The notes beneath the pieces are model-generated. The model saw only the letters and a program-made list of their open reading frames with translations. It was not told where the DNA came from and made no database searches. The position numbers and the translations under genes are program-made. Below are positions 21,651 through 22,153 of a DNA stretch of 22,153 bases, piece by piece; position 1 is the first letter of the stretch, and each line of letters opens with the position of its first letter. The stretch comes from an uncultured Tessaracoccus sp. (lineage in GTDB: Bacteria; Actinomycetota; Actinomycetes; Propionibacteriales; Propionibacteriaceae): assembly GCF_947255005.1 (NCBI RefSeq), contig NZ_CAMYFI010000038.1, forward strand, positions 1-22,153, in the 5' to 3' direction.

Positions 21651-22153
21651 CTACACAGTACGGGGCGTAGGAGCCATTTCGCCGTATCGAACCGGTTCAG
21701 CGATCCCCCGCGCAAAGAGTGGATTCTTGTTCAGGATTGGTTCAACGGTGTCTTGTAACCAGGTGCCCGAGATTCCAGAACGGGTAGCAACGTCATCGAG
21801 TGCGACAAGGATTTTGTATATTGAATGGTCCGAGAAGTTTCGATAACGCTGCTTGACTCGTCTGGCGGTCTTGGGCTGCAGGCCTGGAACGTCAAGCACC
21901 CGGTGATTCCACAATTGAGCACAATGAGCTACCCGGTTGCGCAAGTAGACGAATGATTTCACCTGCCCGGGCAGGAGCCTACGAGAGGTACTCATCGACT
22001 CGGCAATGTCATCTAACACGCCAGAGTCTTTGGAAGCCTCTATGAGGCGGGATAGGCTGCCAAATGAAAACGCCTCTACCGCAACCCAAATCGGCATACG
22101 GTTATACGCCTCAGGCTTGTAAATATTGCCTTGCTTAATGTCGTCGCGGTAGT
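21651..22153 (-). CDS. Abi_2-family abortive infection protein (HEPN), N-terminus outside window
   Basis: C-terminal part of an AbiD/AbiF-like protein (Abi_2, COG4823 group), probable phage-defence factor. The frame is open to the right edge, so the N-terminal part is missing; at least 167 residues are in the window. Recognisable pieces are MPIWVAVEAFSFGSLSRL, the family core, LRNRVAHCAQLWNHR with the HEPN RX4H motif (R53 to H58 counted from the Met at 22097), and a C-terminal tail ending in RYGEMAPTP. HEPN proteins of this type are thought to act as RNases. The codons are clearly more AT-rich than those of the neighbours (for example ATT, TAT, AAT, AAA-rich stretches), which suggests acquisition by transfer. 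Confidence 0.82.
   Translation of the reverse strand, partial: YRDDIKQGNIYKPEAYNRMPIWVAVEAFSFGSLSRLIEASKDSGVLDDIAESMSTSRRLLPGQVKSFVYLRNRVAHCAQLWNHRVLDVPGLQPKTARRVKQRYRNFSDHSIYKILVALDDVATRSGISGTWLQDTVEPILNKNPLFARGIAEPVRYGEMAPTPRTV

Overview
The window is high-GC DNA, dense in genes, with typical actinobacterial coding. The gene families (DUF3151, a Cys-rich DUF6767-like microprotein, class I PPK2, SatD, Pr6Pr, WXG-like proteins), the GTG starts and the many apparently leaderless promoters point to an Actinomycetota chromosome, plausibly a Propionibacteriaceae relative. The genus cannot be fixed from the sequence alone. No rRNA, tRNA, CRISPR array, IS transposase or replication origin was seen.

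Layout. (1) 1-5159(+): most of a very large subtilisin-like cell-envelope protease, open at the window's left edge, that ends in a bare LPKTG motif with no membrane tail, followed by a strong terminator. (2) 5297-8030(-): purine block purA, a 60-aa Cys-rich microprotein, and purD, which seems to have its own leaderless promoter. (3) 8215-10537(+): translationally coupled dhaK-dhaL-dhaM, a PTS-driven dihydroxyacetone kinase whose DhaM is an EIIA-HPr fusion. (4) 10579-12276(+): DUF3151 coupled to a patatin-like hydrolase, then a small antibiotic-biosynthesis-monooxygenase-fold protein. (5) 12443-14305(+): typA/bipA.

(6) 14339-15593: a divergent pair, a SatD protein (cyclase-like palm motifs plus HTH) and a small membrane protein, bracketed by two oppositely oriented copies of a 76-77-nt palindromic repeat. 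(7) 15638-16309(+): Pr6Pr-family membrane protein. (8) 16315-17163: two decayed genes, a PLP-dependent amino acid deaminase/aldolase and a D-arabinono-1,4-lactone oxidase-type flavoenzyme, with stops, frameshifts and internal deletions. (9) 17226-19061(+): a compact four-gene cassette of unrecognised small proteins (helical protein, WXG-like membrane protein, soluble charged protein, membrane-anchored PH-like protein). A C7 run in the second gene probably marks a frameshift. (10) 19128-20940(-): ppk2-trhO. (11) 21072-21566(+): tpx, then a terminator. (12) 21651 to the right edge(-): C-terminal part of an Abi_2-family (HEPN) abortive-infection protein.

How the genes fit together. Housekeeping modules (purine synthesis, glycerol/DHA use, polyphosphate, peroxide defence, translation GTPase, tRNA modification) are interleaved with accessory pieces: the repeat-bracketed SatD pair, the decayed catabolic pair beside the WXG-like cassette, and the Abi gene. 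A motif TANNNT followed 6-7 nt later by the start codon recurs before six genes and one pseudogene on both strands and helps to choose starts. The strongest leads for something undescribed are the palindromic repeat pair around satD and the 17.2-19.1 kb cassette.
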